From Naasia sp. SYSU D00057 (GTDB taxonomy: Bacteria; Actinomycetota; Actinomycetes; Actinomycetales; Microbacteriaceae), in assembly GCF_017916505.1 (NCBI RefSeq), contig NZ_JAFMSZ010000002.1, forward strand, positions 593,354 through 657,353: a stretch of DNA of 64,000 nt, in the 5' to 3' direction. Both the position numbers and the translations under genes were made by a program. Below the pieces are notes generated by a model. The model worked only from the letters and a program-made list of their open reading frames with translations, was not told where the DNA came from and did no database searches. Within the stretch, counting starts at the first letter, position 1; each line of letters starts with the position of its first letter. Shown in pieces: positions 53,572 to 63,699 of this stretch.

Positions 53572-54825
53572 TCAGTCGTCGGCGAAGAAGCGGGCCAGGA
53601 TTGAGACGCCGTCGCGGTCCTCGGCGGGCGCCGCGGTCACCGGGACCGCGTCCTCGCGGAAGGTGACCGGAACCTCGCCCGTGGCGGGCCGGAAGCTGCC
53701 GCGCGCCCGCGCCGGTGCCGGCGGCTGGTTCGGGCGCGGCGGAGCCGGCACGCGGCCGCCGATCGCGGAGAACACCTGCCGGGCGACCGTGCGCCCGGAG
53801 CGGTTGGCGCCGATGGTGCTGGCCGTCGGTCCATAGCCGGCGAAGAATATGCGCGGGTCGCGCTCGGCGGCGCCTGTCGAGACGACGATGCCGCCCTCCT
53901 TCTCGTGGAGGTGCAGCGGGCTGAGGTGCCGCACGTCGGGGCGGAAGCCGGTCGCCCAGATGATCGAGTCGATCGGCTCGCGGGTCCCGTCCTCCCACAC
54001 CGCGGCCGTGTCGTCGATGCGCTCGAACATGGGCCGCGGGTCGAGCACGCCGCGTGCGATGCCGGCCGCGATGCGGCGCGTCCTCGGCACGCCCGTCCCG
54101 CTCACGATGCTCGGCAGGGCGTGGCCGGCGCGGGCGGCGGCATCCTGGGCGGAGACCGCCGTGACGGCGTCCTCGAGGTCAAGCGTGCCGTGGTCCAGGA
54201 AGTCGACGGGCCGGCGGGTGACCCAGGTGGTCTTCGCGGCGACGCCTTCGAGCTCGAGCAGGAAGCCGATCGCCGAGGTTCCGCCGCCGATGACGAGCAC
54301 ACGCTGACCGCGGAAGTCCTCCGCCGAGCGGTAGGTCGCGGTATGCACCTGCTTGCCGCGGAACTGCAGCACGCCCGGGTAGTAGGGCACGAACGGGGCG
54401 CCCCACGTGCCGGTCGCGTTGACGACGGCGTGCGTCGCGACATCGCCAGCGTCCGAGCGCACGATGAGGTCGGCACCGCGGTTGAAGACCGCGCTGACCG
54501 AGACGGGCCGGTGCACGCGGAGGTCGTAGTGCATCTCGTACTGCGAGTAGTACTCCATGACCACGTCGCGGGCGGGACGGCTGCGGTCGGCGTCGTCGAA
54601 GCTCAGGCCGATCGCCTTCATGCCGGGAAGGTCATGGACCCGGTGGGCGGAACCGAGGCGGAGGGACTCCCAGCGGTGCTGCCAGGCGCCGCCCGCACCG
54701 GGGCCCTGATCGAGGACCAGGAAGTCCGTGCCGGCGCGCATGCCGAGTCGCTGCAGGTAGTACGCGACCGACAGACCCGCCTGCCCGGCTCCGATGATCA
54801 CGACCGAGGTGGACTCGTCCAGCAC
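53572..54825 (-). CDS. NAD(P)/FAD-dependent monooxygenase-like oxidoreductase (CzcO type)
   Basis: The 417-residue flavoprotein has FAD motif VVIIGAGQAGLSVAYYLQ at the N-terminus, NADP motif VLVIGGGTSAIGFLLEL near residue 185 and the late motif SIIWATGFRPD, the plan of flavin-containing monooxygenases and CzcO-like proteins. The C-terminal 70 residues are Pro/Arg-rich and probably unstructured. GTG 54825 is chosen because AAGGAGG lies just upstream. It is divergent from the DUF3073 gene. The substrate is unknown. Confidence 0.87.
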   Translation of the reverse strand: MLDESTSVVIIGAGQAGLSVAYYLQRLGMRAGTDFLVLDQGPGAGGAWQHRWESLRLGSAHRVHDLPGMKAIGLSFDDADRSRPARDVVMEYYSQYEMHYDLRVHRPVSVSAVFNRGADLIVRSDAGDVATHAVVNATGTWGAPFVPYYPGVLQFRGKQVHTATYRSAEDFRGQRVLVIGGGTSAIGFLLELEGVAAKTTWVTRRPVDFLDHGTLDLEDAVTAVSAQDAAARAGHALPSIVSGTGVPRTRRIAAGIARGVLDPRPMFERIDDTAAVWEDGTREPIDSIIWATGFRPDVRHLSPLHLHEKEGGIVVSTGAAERDPRIFFAGYGPTASTIGANRSGRTVARQVFSAIGGRVPAPPRPNQPPAPARARGSFRPATGEVPVTFREDAVPVTAAPAEDRDGVSILARFFADD

Positions 54826-54973
54826 ATGCCCTCCTTCGCCCAGGGGGCCGTCACCCCCATGTCCCATCGTGCCCCATGAGGCCCGTGCTAAAGTAGCGCC
54901 CAGTTTTCTAATCCCTGTTGAGGTCCGCCGCGCCTTCTGAAGCCCGGCGAAGAATGGTGAGGGGGTCACGCAT

Positions 54974-55174
54974 ATGGGGCGCGGCCGTCAAAAGGCAAAG
55001 CACACCAAGGTGGCCCGCGAGCTGAAGTACTACAGCCCGCAGACCAACTACGACGCGCTCGAGCGTGAGCTGACGGGTCACTCGCACGGCGAGGACTCCA
55101 GCGAATACGACAAGTGGGCGGAATACGCAACGGAGGACGACCCGTCCGCGGAGGAGCGCTCGCAGACCGCCTGA
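54974..55174 (+). CDS. DUF3073 small protein
   Basis: The 66-residue, highly charged soluble protein (MGRGRQKAKHTKVARELKYY...) matches the actinobacterial DUF3073 family. A basic N-terminal third is followed by an acidic tail. In Actinobacteria it is usually encoded next to purM, as here. A TAAAGT box at 54889-54894 may be its promoter. Function unknown. Confidence 0.9.
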   Translation: MGRGRQKAKHTKVARELKYYSPQTNYDALERELTGHSHGEDSSEYDKWAEYATEDDPSAEERSQTA

Positions 55175-55263
55175 CCGCGGGCTATCGAGATCGTCCGTCC
55201 GGCGGATGGCGATCATCCCTCCGGCCGAAGAGCCGGGCGGAACCCGGGCGACAGACTCGGCGG

Positions 55264-55893
55264 GTGACCGCTCTTCCCGTCCCGCGCGCGAGCATCCGCC
55301 TCGCGCTGCGCTCGGCGCTCATCGTCCTGATGCTCGGCGCGGCGGTCGGCGGTCTGACCTCACTCGGGCAGCTGGCGGGGCTGGGGCCGCTCGCGAACTC
55401 GGCGTCCGCCTGGACGATCCCCACGGCGGCCGCAGTGCTGCTGGTCCGGGCCGACCTGCGCGTCGCTCCGATCTTCGGCACGCTCGGCTTCGCGGCGGAC
55501 ATCCTCGGCTACACCGTCGTCTCGAACCTGCGGGCCCACCCCTTCGACCCGTCCTTCTGGCTGGTCGTCGGACTCGTCGCGGGCCCGGTTGTCGGTGTCG
55601 CGGCGGCGCTGCTGCGGCAGGCGGACCGGCGCCGAGTCGCCGTCGGGATCGGCGTGCTCGCCGGGATTCTCGTCGGCGAGGGCGTCTACGGCCTGACGAC
55701 GGTCGCGGCGACCACGGGACCGTCAGGCTGGATCGTGCTGATGGCCCTCGCCGTCGCCGCGTTCGCCGCGGTCGCCCTCCGCCGGCTCCGGTCCGCTGCG
55801 CCTCTCGCTTTCGCCGCGGCGGTCACCGTCGCCGTCGCCGCCGCGTTCCTCGTCGGGTACGGCGTCGTGCTGCCGGCGGTGCTGCTGGCGTGA
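55264..55893 (+). CDS. Membrane protein of unknown function (DUF6518-like)
   Basis: The 209-residue protein has six hydrophobic helices and short loops (RALRSALIVLMLGAAVGGLTSLGQL at the first helix). It resembles small actinobacterial integral membrane proteins of the DUF6518 type, though I hold that name loosely. GTG 55264 is taken as start. It is convergent with purM, with 4 nt between the stops. Confidence 0.7.
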   Translation: MTALPVPRASIRLALRSALIVLMLGAAVGGLTSLGQLAGLGPLANSASAWTIPTAAAVLLVRADLRVAPIFGTLGFAADILGYTVVSNLRAHPFDPSFWLVVGLVAGPVVGVAAALLRQADRRRVAVGIGVLAGILVGEGVYGLTTVAATTGPSGWIVLMALAVAAFAAVALRRLRSAAPLAFAAAVTVAVAAAFLVGYGVVLPAVLLA

Positions 55894-55897
55894 CCGG

Positions 55898-57019
55898 TCA
55901 GTCGGCGTAGGCGCCCGTCAGGCGGACGGCGCCGCCGTCCACGCCCTTCGCGCCCTGCTCGAAGCCGCCGAGGTCGCGGTCGCCGACCCTGACGGTGCCG
56001 GCCTGCCAAGCCTCGATGCCGTGCGCCGCCAGAGTCGCAGCGACCTCGCCCGCATAGTCGGACTCGACGATCGCGAACATTCCGATGCCGAGGTTCCAGG
56101 TGCCCTCGTGGTCGGTCAGGCGGGTGCCGCTGAGATCGGTGAGCACCCGGAACACCGGGGACGGAGACCAGCTGCCACGATCGAGCTCGGCCCACGCACC
56201 CTTGGGCAGCACCCGCGCGAGGTTGGCGGCGATGCCGCCACCGGTGACGTGGCTGAACGCGTGCACTGCGCCGCCCGAGACCGGGTCCCCGAGAAGGGCG
56301 AGCAGCGCCGACGTGTAGAGCCGGGTCGGCTCGAGCAGCGCGAGGCCCACCGGTCCGCCGAGCTCGTCGAGCCGGTCGGTGTAGCCGAGGCCGCGATCGG
56401 CGAGGATCTTGCGCACGAGGGAGAAGCCGTTGCTGTGCAGGCCGGAGGAGGCGAGCGCGATGACGGCGTCGCCGTCGCGCACGCGGTCGGGGCCGAGCAG
56501 CTCGTCGGCCTCCACGACGCCGACGGCGGCGCCTGCGAGGTCGTAGTCGTCCGGCCCCATCAACCCTGGGTGCTCGGCGGTTTCGCCGCCGACGAGCGCG
56601 GTTCCGGTGGCGGCGCAGGCGTCGGCCACCCCGCGGACGATCTCGGCGATCCGCTCGGGCACGAGGCGGCCGCAGGCGATGTAGTCGGTGAGGAACAGCG
56701 GCTTCGCGCCGACGACGACGATGTCGTCGACGATCATGCCGACCAGGTCCTGACCGACGGTGTCGTGCTTGTCGAGGGCCTGCGCGATCGCGACCTTCGT
56801 GCCGACGCCGTCCGTGCCGGTGGCGAGCAGCGGGCGCCGGTAGTCGCGCAGCGCGGACGCGTCGAAGAGGCCCGCGAACCCGCCGACGCCGCCCAGCACC
56901 TCGGGTCCGTGGGTGCGGCCGACCGCGGCGCGCATGAGCTCCACCGCCCGATCCCCGGCCGCAGTGTCGACGCCGGCTGCGGCGTAGCTGTCGCTCATTC
57001 GGTCATCCGTTCGAGGCAT
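55898..57019 (-). CDS. purM: Phosphoribosylformylglycinamidine cyclo-ligase
   Basis: The 373-residue enzyme performs the fifth step of purine synthesis, making AIR. Visible motifs are GTDGVGTKVAIAQ near residue 68, DIVVVGAKPLF, VGGETAEHPGLM near residue 143 and SHVTGGGIAANLARVLP. Length is normal. ATG 57019 has GGAGA upstream; ATG 56998 (MSDSYAAAG) is a possible later start. It is divergent from purF with 51 bp between them. Confidence 0.95.
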   Translation of the reverse strand: MPRTDDRMSDSYAAAGVDTAAGDRAVELMRAAVGRTHGPEVLGGVGGFAGLFDASALRDYRRPLLATGTDGVGTKVAIAQALDKHDTVGQDLVGMIVDDIVVVGAKPLFLTDYIACGRLVPERIAEIVRGVADACAATGTALVGGETAEHPGLMGPDDYDLAGAAVGVVEADELLGPDRVRDGDAVIALASSGLHSNGFSLVRKILADRGLGYTDRLDELGGPVGLALLEPTRLYTSALLALLGDPVSGGAVHAFSHVTGGGIAANLARVLPKGAWAELDRGSWSPSPVFRVLTDLSGTRLTDHEGTWNLGIGMFAIVESDYAGEVAATLAAHGIEAWQAGTVRVGDRDLGGFEQGAKGVDGGAVRLTGAYAD

Positions 57020-57070
57020 GGCAGACTTCTCCGGTAAGCCCCCACTCTATGGTCTGGAGCTCTTCGCCGA

Positions 57071-58528
57071 ATGTGCGGCATCGTCGGCCTCGTCTCACCC
57101 GAGCCGGTCAACCAGCTCGTCTATGACAGCCTCCTTCTGCTCCAGCACCGCGGGCAGGACTCGACCGGCATCGCCACCACTGAGGGCAAGACCCTGCACA
57201 TGCGGAAGGCGCGCGGCCAGGTCCGCGAGGCCTATCGCACGCGGGACATGCGGGCCCTCCCCGGCACGATGGGGCTCGGTCACGTCCGGTACGCCACCAA
57301 GGGGTCGGCGGCCAACGAGGAGGAGACTCAGCCGTTCTATGTGAACGCGCCGTACGGCATCGTCATGGTGCACAACGGCAACCTCACGAACACGCGCGAG
57401 CTCACCGACGAGCTCTACCGGGTGGACCGCCGCCACCTCAACACGAGCTCCGACACCGAGCTGCTCATCAACATCCTCGCCAACGAGCTGCAGGCGCAGA
57501 TCTCCGGCACGGACCTCGACCTCGACCAGCTGTTCACCGCGGTGTCCCGCGTGCACGAGCGGGTCGAGGGCTCCTACGCGACGATCGCGCTGATCGCCGG
57601 CCACGGACTGCTCGCGTTCCGCGACCCGTTCGGCATCCGCCCGCTCGTGCTCGGCAGGCGCCAGATCGGGCTGCTCGGCACCGAGTGGATCGTGGCGTCC
57701 GAGACCGTCGCCCTCGAGAGCCAGGGCTTCGAGGTGGTCCGCGACGTCGAGCCCGGCGAGGCCGTCTTCATCACGGTGAGCGGGGAGCTGCACACGCGCC
57801 AGTGCGCGAAGAACCCGACCCTCGTGCCCTGTTCGTTCGAGTACGTCTACCTCGCGCGCCCCGACTCGATTATGAACGGCATCTCCGTCTACGAGGCGCG
57901 GCTGCGACTCGGCAATCGCCTCGCCGACACCATCGAGCGCTACACGCCGCGCGGCGACATCGACGTCGTGATGCCGATCCCCGACTCGTCACGGCCCGCC
58001 GCCATGCAGGTCGCGCAGAAGCTCGGCATCGAGTACCGCGAGGGCTTCTACAAGAACCGCTACGTCGGCCGGACGTTCATCATGCCGGGGCAGGCGGAGC
58101 GCAAGAAGTCGGTGCGGCAGAAGCTCAACGCGATGGGCTCCGAGTTCCGAGGCAAGAACATCCTCATCGTCGACGACTCGATCGTGCGCGGCACGACGAG
58201 CAAGGAGATCGTCGACATGGCGCGGGCCGCCGGTGCCAACAAGGTGACGTTCACGTCGGCGGCGCCGCCCGTCCGCTTCCCGCACGTGTACGGCATCAAC
58301 ATGCCCTCGCGCCGGGAGCTGGTCGCCTTCGACCGGAAGATCCCCGAGATCGCGACCGAGCTCGGCGCCGACTACCTCATCTACCAGGAGGTGGCCGACA
58401 TGCAGTCGGCCATCGTCGAGGGCTCCCGGGTCACCGACCTCGAGAAGAGCTGCTTCGACGGCCGCTACATCACCGGCACGGTGACGGAGGAGTACCTCCG
58501 CTGGGTGGAGAAGACCCAGCTCAGCTGA
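57071..58528 (+). CDS. purF: Amidophosphoribosyltransferase
   Basis: The 485-residue enzyme commits PRPP to purine synthesis. The N-terminal Ntn glutaminase begins directly with the catalytic cysteine after Met (MCGIVGLVSP), and HRGQDSTGIAT and LGHVRYATKG follow. The C-terminal phosphoribosyltransferase domain has ILIVDDSIVRGTTSKEIV and YKNRYVGRTFIMPG. No propeptide is present. A long hairpin follows at 58563. Confidence 0.97.
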   Translation: MCGIVGLVSPEPVNQLVYDSLLLLQHRGQDSTGIATTEGKTLHMRKARGQVREAYRTRDMRALPGTMGLGHVRYATKGSAANEEETQPFYVNAPYGIVMVHNGNLTNTRELTDELYRVDRRHLNTSSDTELLINILANELQAQISGTDLDLDQLFTAVSRVHERVEGSYATIALIAGHGLLAFRDPFGIRPLVLGRRQIGLLGTEWIVASETVALESQGFEVVRDVEPGEAVFITVSGELHTRQCAKNPTLVPCSFEYVYLARPDSIMNGISVYEARLRLGNRLADTIERYTPRGDIDVVMPIPDSSRPAAMQVAQKLGIEYREGFYKNRYVGRTFIMPGQAERKKSVRQKLNAMGSEFRGKNILIVDDSIVRGTTSKEIVDMARAAGANKVTFTSAAPPVRFPHVYGINMPSRRELVAFDRKIPEIATELGADYLIYQEVADMQSAIVEGSRVTDLEKSCFDGRYITGTVTEEYLRWVEKTQLS

Positions 58529-58562
58529 CCCGTCGCGGGCCTGCGGCGCCCGCGACTGCGGC

Positions 58563-58619
58563 CGAGTTGCCGATTTCCGCCCTCATTCCGCGCGAACAGC
58601 GGCGGATATCGGCAACTCG
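58563..58619. terminator. Long hairpin downstream of purF
   Basis: Two 19-bp arms (58563-58581 and 58601-58619) pair with a single mismatch around a 19-nt loop; the outer part is CGAGTTGCCGAT/ATCGGCAACTCG. It lies between the convergent purF and 58640-59035 genes and can terminate both. No T-tract follows. Confidence 0.6.
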
Positions 58620-58639
58620 CCCACCTATGGGCTGCGGGG

Positions 58640-59035
58640 TCAGGGGCGCGGCGTGCCCGCAGGGCCGGAGGACGGGGCGTCGTCGCCGTCCACCGGGCTG
58701 GGGGCGGCGGTGTCCGCGGAGCGCTCGGGCTCCTCGGGGGCGAGGGTGACCTCGCGGATCGCGTCGACCTCACGTGTTCTGCGCTGCAGGGCGCGGTCGA
58801 GGAGCACGGCGACGAGGCCGCCGAGAGCGGCGCCCAGCACGACGCCGAGCAGCACCAGGAACCCGAGGACCTGGCTCGTCGGATACTGCTCGTTCTCCGG
58901 GAAGGCGAACGTGGCGATCAGCGCGACGACGGCGCCCAGCACCGCTCCGGTGAGCAGGAAGTTGAGGATCTTCGCCGAACGGCGGACGCGCACCTGCTCG
59001 GGGCGCTCCCCGGAGGGCGGCGGAGTGGCGGTCAT
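58640..59035 (-). CDS. Two-helix membrane protein of unknown function
   Basis: The 131-residue protein has two transmembrane helices (about residues 24-46 and 58-82) joined by a short acidic loop (FPENEQYPTSQ) and an acidic, Pro-rich C-terminal tail. It is a common type of small actinobacterial membrane protein encoded beside purine genes. Its ATG overlaps the stop of the sterol-carrier-like gene (ATGA). Function unknown. Confidence 0.75.
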   Translation of the reverse strand: MTATPPPSGERPEQVRVRRSAKILNFLLTGAVLGAVVALIATFAFPENEQYPTSQVLGFLVLLGVVLGAALGGLVAVLLDRALQRRTREVDAIREVTLAPEEPERSADTAAPSPVDGDDAPSSGPAGTPRP

Positions 59036-59412
59036 GCGCGGGTCCTCAGGGATGCGATCGGCGGGATCGGGACGTAGCCGGTGAGGTCGGCGCGCTGTCC
59101 CGAGGCGGCCACCCGGTGCGCCGCGAGCGCGTCGGACCAGGTCAGCGTGCCGGAGGCGAGAGCCAGCCAGGTCGGGGCGTCCATCTCGATGACGTTGGGC
59201 GGGGTGCCGCGCGTGTGCCGCGGCCCGGGAATGCACTGCACCGCACCGAACGGGGGCACGCGCACCTCGACCGTGTTTCCCTCGGCACGCTCGGCGAGCA
59301 GCTGCAGGGTGTAGCGGACGGCGGTCGCGACCGTGTTCCGGGGTGCCTCGCCCGCGAGTGCGGTCGCCACGGCGGGCTCCCCGACCTCGGCGCCGATCCT
59401 CGCTCGTCCCAC
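59032..59412 (-). CDS. Sterol-carrier-family (SCP2-like) protein
   Basis: The 126-residue protein resembles the actinobacterial sterol carrier family proteins (NTVEVRVPPFGAVQCIPG, HTRGTPPNVIEMDAPTWLALASG, LTWSDALAAHRVAASGQRAD). These are related to SCP2 and to the C-terminal part of mycothiol-dependent maleylpyruvate isomerase-like proteins. The GTG at 59412 is chosen from similarity, though its ribosome binding site (GGAGG) is unusually close, so the start is uncertain. It is divergent from purD. Confidence 0.75.
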   Translation of the reverse strand: MGRARIGAEVGEPAVATALAGEAPRNTVATAVRYTLQLLAERAEGNTVEVRVPPFGAVQCIPGPRHTRGTPPNVIEMDAPTWLALASGTLTWSDALAAHRVAASGQRADLTGYVPIPPIASLRTRA

Positions 59413-59448
59413 GCCTCCACGGTACCCCGCGCCGCCGGAGCGGCCGCT

Positions 59449-59506
59449 CGCAACCGAACGGCCATCTCGCAACGGCACGCGGTTGCAGAACGGTCGTCCG
59501 GTTGCA
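59449..59506. repeat. 58-bp CGCAACCG quasi-palindromic repeat, copy 3
   Basis: The copy has the same 58-bp length as at 18893 and 31809 and very similar sequence to the 31809 copy (CGCAACCGAACGG..., central CGCAACGGCACGCGG). Unlike those copies it lies between divergent genes, upstream of purD, so it cannot act there as a shared 3' terminator. Confidence 0.78.
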
Positions 59507-59560
59507 GCGGCCTCCGACCCCGGGAGGCGGCCATCCCGGCACCGCCGATAGCCTGGACGG

Positions 59561-60837
<1,277 letters not shown>

Positions 60838-60841
<4 letters not shown>

Positions 60842-61692
60842 CCGAGCCGATGCGCCTGGCCGGCTGGGAGCACGTCTACTCCGGCAAGGTCCGCGAGCTG
60901 TACCGCCCCGCGAACGGCGCCGGCGACCGGATGCTCGTCGTCGCCACGGACCGCGTCAGCGCCTTCGACCACGTGCTCGAGCCCGGGATCCCGGCCAAGG
61001 GCGAGCTGCTCACCACCCTCAGCCTGTGGTGGTTCGGGAAGCTCGGCGTGCCCGACCACCTGGTCGAGCCGCAGGAGGTGCCCGCCGAGGTGCAGGGCCG
61101 CGCGATGCTCGTGAAGGCCCTCGACATGTACCCGATCGAGTGCGTCGTGCGCGGCTACCTGACCGGCAGCGGCTGGGCGGAGTACCGGGAGACGCAGAGC
61201 GTGTGCGGCGTCCAGCTGCCGGCCGGCCTTCAGGACGGCGACCGGCTGCCCGAGCCGATCTACACCCCGGCGTGGAAGGCGCCCCAGGGCGAGCACGACG
61301 AGAACATCCCCTTTGAGCGCGCGGTCGAGCTGGTCGGGCAGGAGCGTGCGGAGGAGCTGCGCCGGCTGTCCCTCGACGTCTTCGCCGCGGCGTCCGCCAT
61401 CGCCGAGGAGCACGGCGTGATCCTCGCCGACACCAAGTTCGAATTCGGCGCCGACCCGGGGACGGGGCGCACGCTGCTGGCCGACGAGGTGCTGACGAGC
61501 GACTCCAGCCGCTACTGGGACGCCGACGAGTGGCACCGGGGCATCCGCGGCCGCAGCTTCGACAAGCAGATCGTGCGCGACTGGCTCGCCGCGAACTGGG
61601 ATCGGACCGGCACCCCGCCGCGCCTGCCCGACGAGATCGTCGAGCGCACCGCCGCCCGATACCGCGAGCTGATCGAGCGCTTCACCGGCTGA
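60838..61692 (+). CDS. purC: Phosphoribosylaminoimidazole-succinocarboxamide synthase
   Basis: The 284-residue SAICAR synthetase carries YSGKVRELY, VVATDRVSAFDHVL, IECVVRGYLTGSGWAEY and LADTKFEFG. Length matches the actinobacterial enzyme. It is translationally coupled to purD (ATGA). Confidence 0.96.
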
Positions 61693-61783
61693 CCCGTCTC
61701 GTCGCACCCTCCTCCTCGCGGGGGACGGCCGCGTCCGTCTCGAGGCGGAGGCCTGCGGCGAGCGCCGGCGATAGCGTGGATCG

Positions 61784-63043
61784 ATGGCCGATCCGCAGAC
61801 CGACGAGTGGGTGCGACCGGCACCGAGCCGGAGCGACCTGCGCCGCGACGTAATCACCGCCGTCGCCCTGGCGGGCGGGGTGACCCTCAGCGTCGTCCTC
61901 TATTCGATCGGCGGCGTCTACGACAACCCGGCGCCGTGGTGGGCGAGCGCGCTCTACGTCGCGTTCACGACCCTGCCCCTCGCCCTGCGGCGCCGCTGCC
62001 CGGGCGTCGTGGCGGTCGTCGTCTCCGTCGCCTACGGCGTCGGCATGGGCGCGAGCGTGCCCGACCTGTTCTTCGGCAACGTCACGCTGTTCCTCGCGTT
62101 CTACTCCCTCGGCGCGTGGGGCCGGAACCGCGCCGCCTCCCGCCTCCTGCGGATGCTGATCATCGTCGGCATGTTCCTGTGGCTGTTCCTCGACCTCGGA
62201 ATCCGGTTCTCGAATCCCGAGCTGCTAGCGCAGTACACGCCGGGCGCCTCACCGCAGGCGGCCGTCGCGATCGCGCTGCTCAGCATCCTCATCAATCTCC
62301 TCTTCTTCGGCGCCGCGTACGTGTTCGGCGACCGCGCCTGGGCATCCGCGCGCGCCTTCGCGACGCTCGAGCAGCGGACCGCCGAGCTCACCGCCGAGCG
62401 CGAGCGCACCGCCGCGCAGGCGGTCGTCCTCGAGCGGGTCCGCATCGCGCGCGAGCTGCACGACGTCGTGGCGCACCACGTCTCCGTCATGGGCGTGCAG
62501 GCCGGTGCCGCCCGCCGCGTCCTCGACCGCGACCCGGCCCGCGCCGCGGAGTCGCTCGCCGCGATCGAGGAGAGCGCCCGGTCGGCGGTCGACGACCTGC
62601 ACCGGATGCTCGGCACGCTCCGCAGCGAGGAGACGGAGAGCGCGCCGCCGCCCAGCACCCTCGGGGTCGAGCAGCTGGACGACCTCGTGCGTCAGGCGGG
62701 TGCCGACGGCCGGACCGCCCGCTACGCCACCGTCGGAACGCCTCGCCCGCTCGAGGGCACGGTCGGCAACACCCTGTACCGCGTGACCCAGGAGGCTCTC
62801 ACGAACTCGATCAAGCACGCCGGGCCCGCCGCCGAGATCGATGTGCGCCTGCGCTACCTCGACGACGCGGTCGAGCTCGAGGTCAGCGACACCGGCGGCC
62901 GGCCCGCCCGGCACGCGGGCGGCGCCGGCCTCGGCCAGGTCGGCATGCGGGAGCGGGTGGGCGCCGTCGGCGGCACCCTCGAGCTCGGACCGTCGTCCCG
63001 CGGCGGCTACCTCGTGCGGGCGAGCATCCCGACCGGCCGATGA
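61784..63043 (+). CDS. Sensor histidine kinase (NarL/DesK-like)
   Basis: The 419-residue kinase has an N-terminal sensor of about five or six transmembrane helices (about residues 25-185), a short coiled coil and a HisKA_3 dimerisation domain. The phospho-accepting histidine is in RIARELHDVVAHHVS (about residue 226). The HATPase domain has the N-box NTLYRVTQEALTNSIKHA. TAGCGT (61772-61777) lies 6 nt before the ATG, suggesting a leaderless start. It overlaps the response regulator gene by 4 nt. The signal is unknown. Confidence 0.92.
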   Translation: MADPQTDEWVRPAPSRSDLRRDVITAVALAGGVTLSVVLYSIGGVYDNPAPWWASALYVAFTTLPLALRRRCPGVVAVVVSVAYGVGMGASVPDLFFGNVTLFLAFYSLGAWGRNRAASRLLRMLIIVGMFLWLFLDLGIRFSNPELLAQYTPGASPQAAVAIALLSILINLLFFGAAYVFGDRAWASARAFATLEQRTAELTAERERTAAQAVVLERVRIARELHDVVAHHVSVMGVQAGAARRVLDRDPARAAESLAAIEESARSAVDDLHRMLGTLRSEETESAPPPSTLGVEQLDDLVRQAGADGRTARYATVGTPRPLEGTVGNTLYRVTQEALTNSIKHAGPAAEIDVRLRYLDDAVELEVSDTGGRPARHAGGAGLGQVGMRERVGAVGGTLELGPSSRGGYLVRASIPTGR

Positions 63044-63690
63044 GCGACATCCGAGTCGTCCTCGCCGACGACCAGGACCTCGTGCGCCGCGGCTTCCGGA
63101 TGATCCTCGAGTCCGAGCCGGGGATCGCCGTCGTCGGCGAGGCGAAGGACGGCGATCAGGCGGTGCGCGAGGTGGAGCGCCTCCGGCCCGACGTGGTGTG
63201 CCTCGATGTGCAGATGCCCGGCGTCGACGGGCTCGAGGCCGCACGCCGCATCGCGGCGAGCGGCGCCTCCACGGCGGTGCTCGTGCTCACGACGTTCGAC
63301 CGCGACGACTACCTCTTCGAGGCGCTCCGCGCGGGCGCGAGCGGGTTCCTGCTGAAGACGACGTCGCCGGAGAAGCTGATCGAGGCGGTGCAGGTGGTGG
63401 CCGCCGGCGACGCGCTGCTCTCCCCCGACGTGACGAAGCGCGTCATCCAGCGGTTCGCGTCCGGCGCCGTGCGAGCGCCGCATCCCGCCCTGGCGGAGCT
63501 GACCGAGCGCGAGACCGAGGTGCTCTCCCTCCTCGGCCGCGGGATGTCGAACGCCGAGATCGCGGGCGCGCTCTTCCTCGGCGAGGCCACGGTGAAGACC
63601 CACGTGTCGAAGGTGCTCTTCAAGCTGGAGCTGCGCGACCGCGTGCACGCGGCGGTGTTCGCGCAGGAGAACGGCCTCGCGGGCCGCTGA
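63040..63690 (+). CDS. Response regulator, NarL/LuxR family
   Basis: The 216-residue regulator has a receiver domain with the phosphorylated aspartate in VVCLDVQMPG (about residue 54), conserved TTF and K (LLKTTSPEKL). A C-terminal LuxR helix-turn-helix follows (LTERETEVLSLLGRGMSNAEIA ... ATVKTHVSKVLFKL). It is the partner of the preceding kinase. The targets are unknown. Confidence 0.95.
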   Translation: MSDIRVVLADDQDLVRRGFRMILESEPGIAVVGEAKDGDQAVREVERLRPDVVCLDVQMPGVDGLEAARRIAASGASTAVLVLTTFDRDDYLFEALRAGASGFLLKTTSPEKLIEAVQVVAAGDALLSPDVTKRVIQRFASGAVRAPHPALAELTERETEVLSLLGRGMSNAEIAGALFLGEATVKTHVSKVLFKLELRDRVHAAVFAQENGLAGR

Positions 63691-63699
63691 TCCGCCCCC

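Noticed and set aside
53513..53998. Open frame on the - strand near the flavin monooxygenase gene
   Set aside because: It is an out-of-frame Arg-rich shadow whose end is a translated palindromic repeat.
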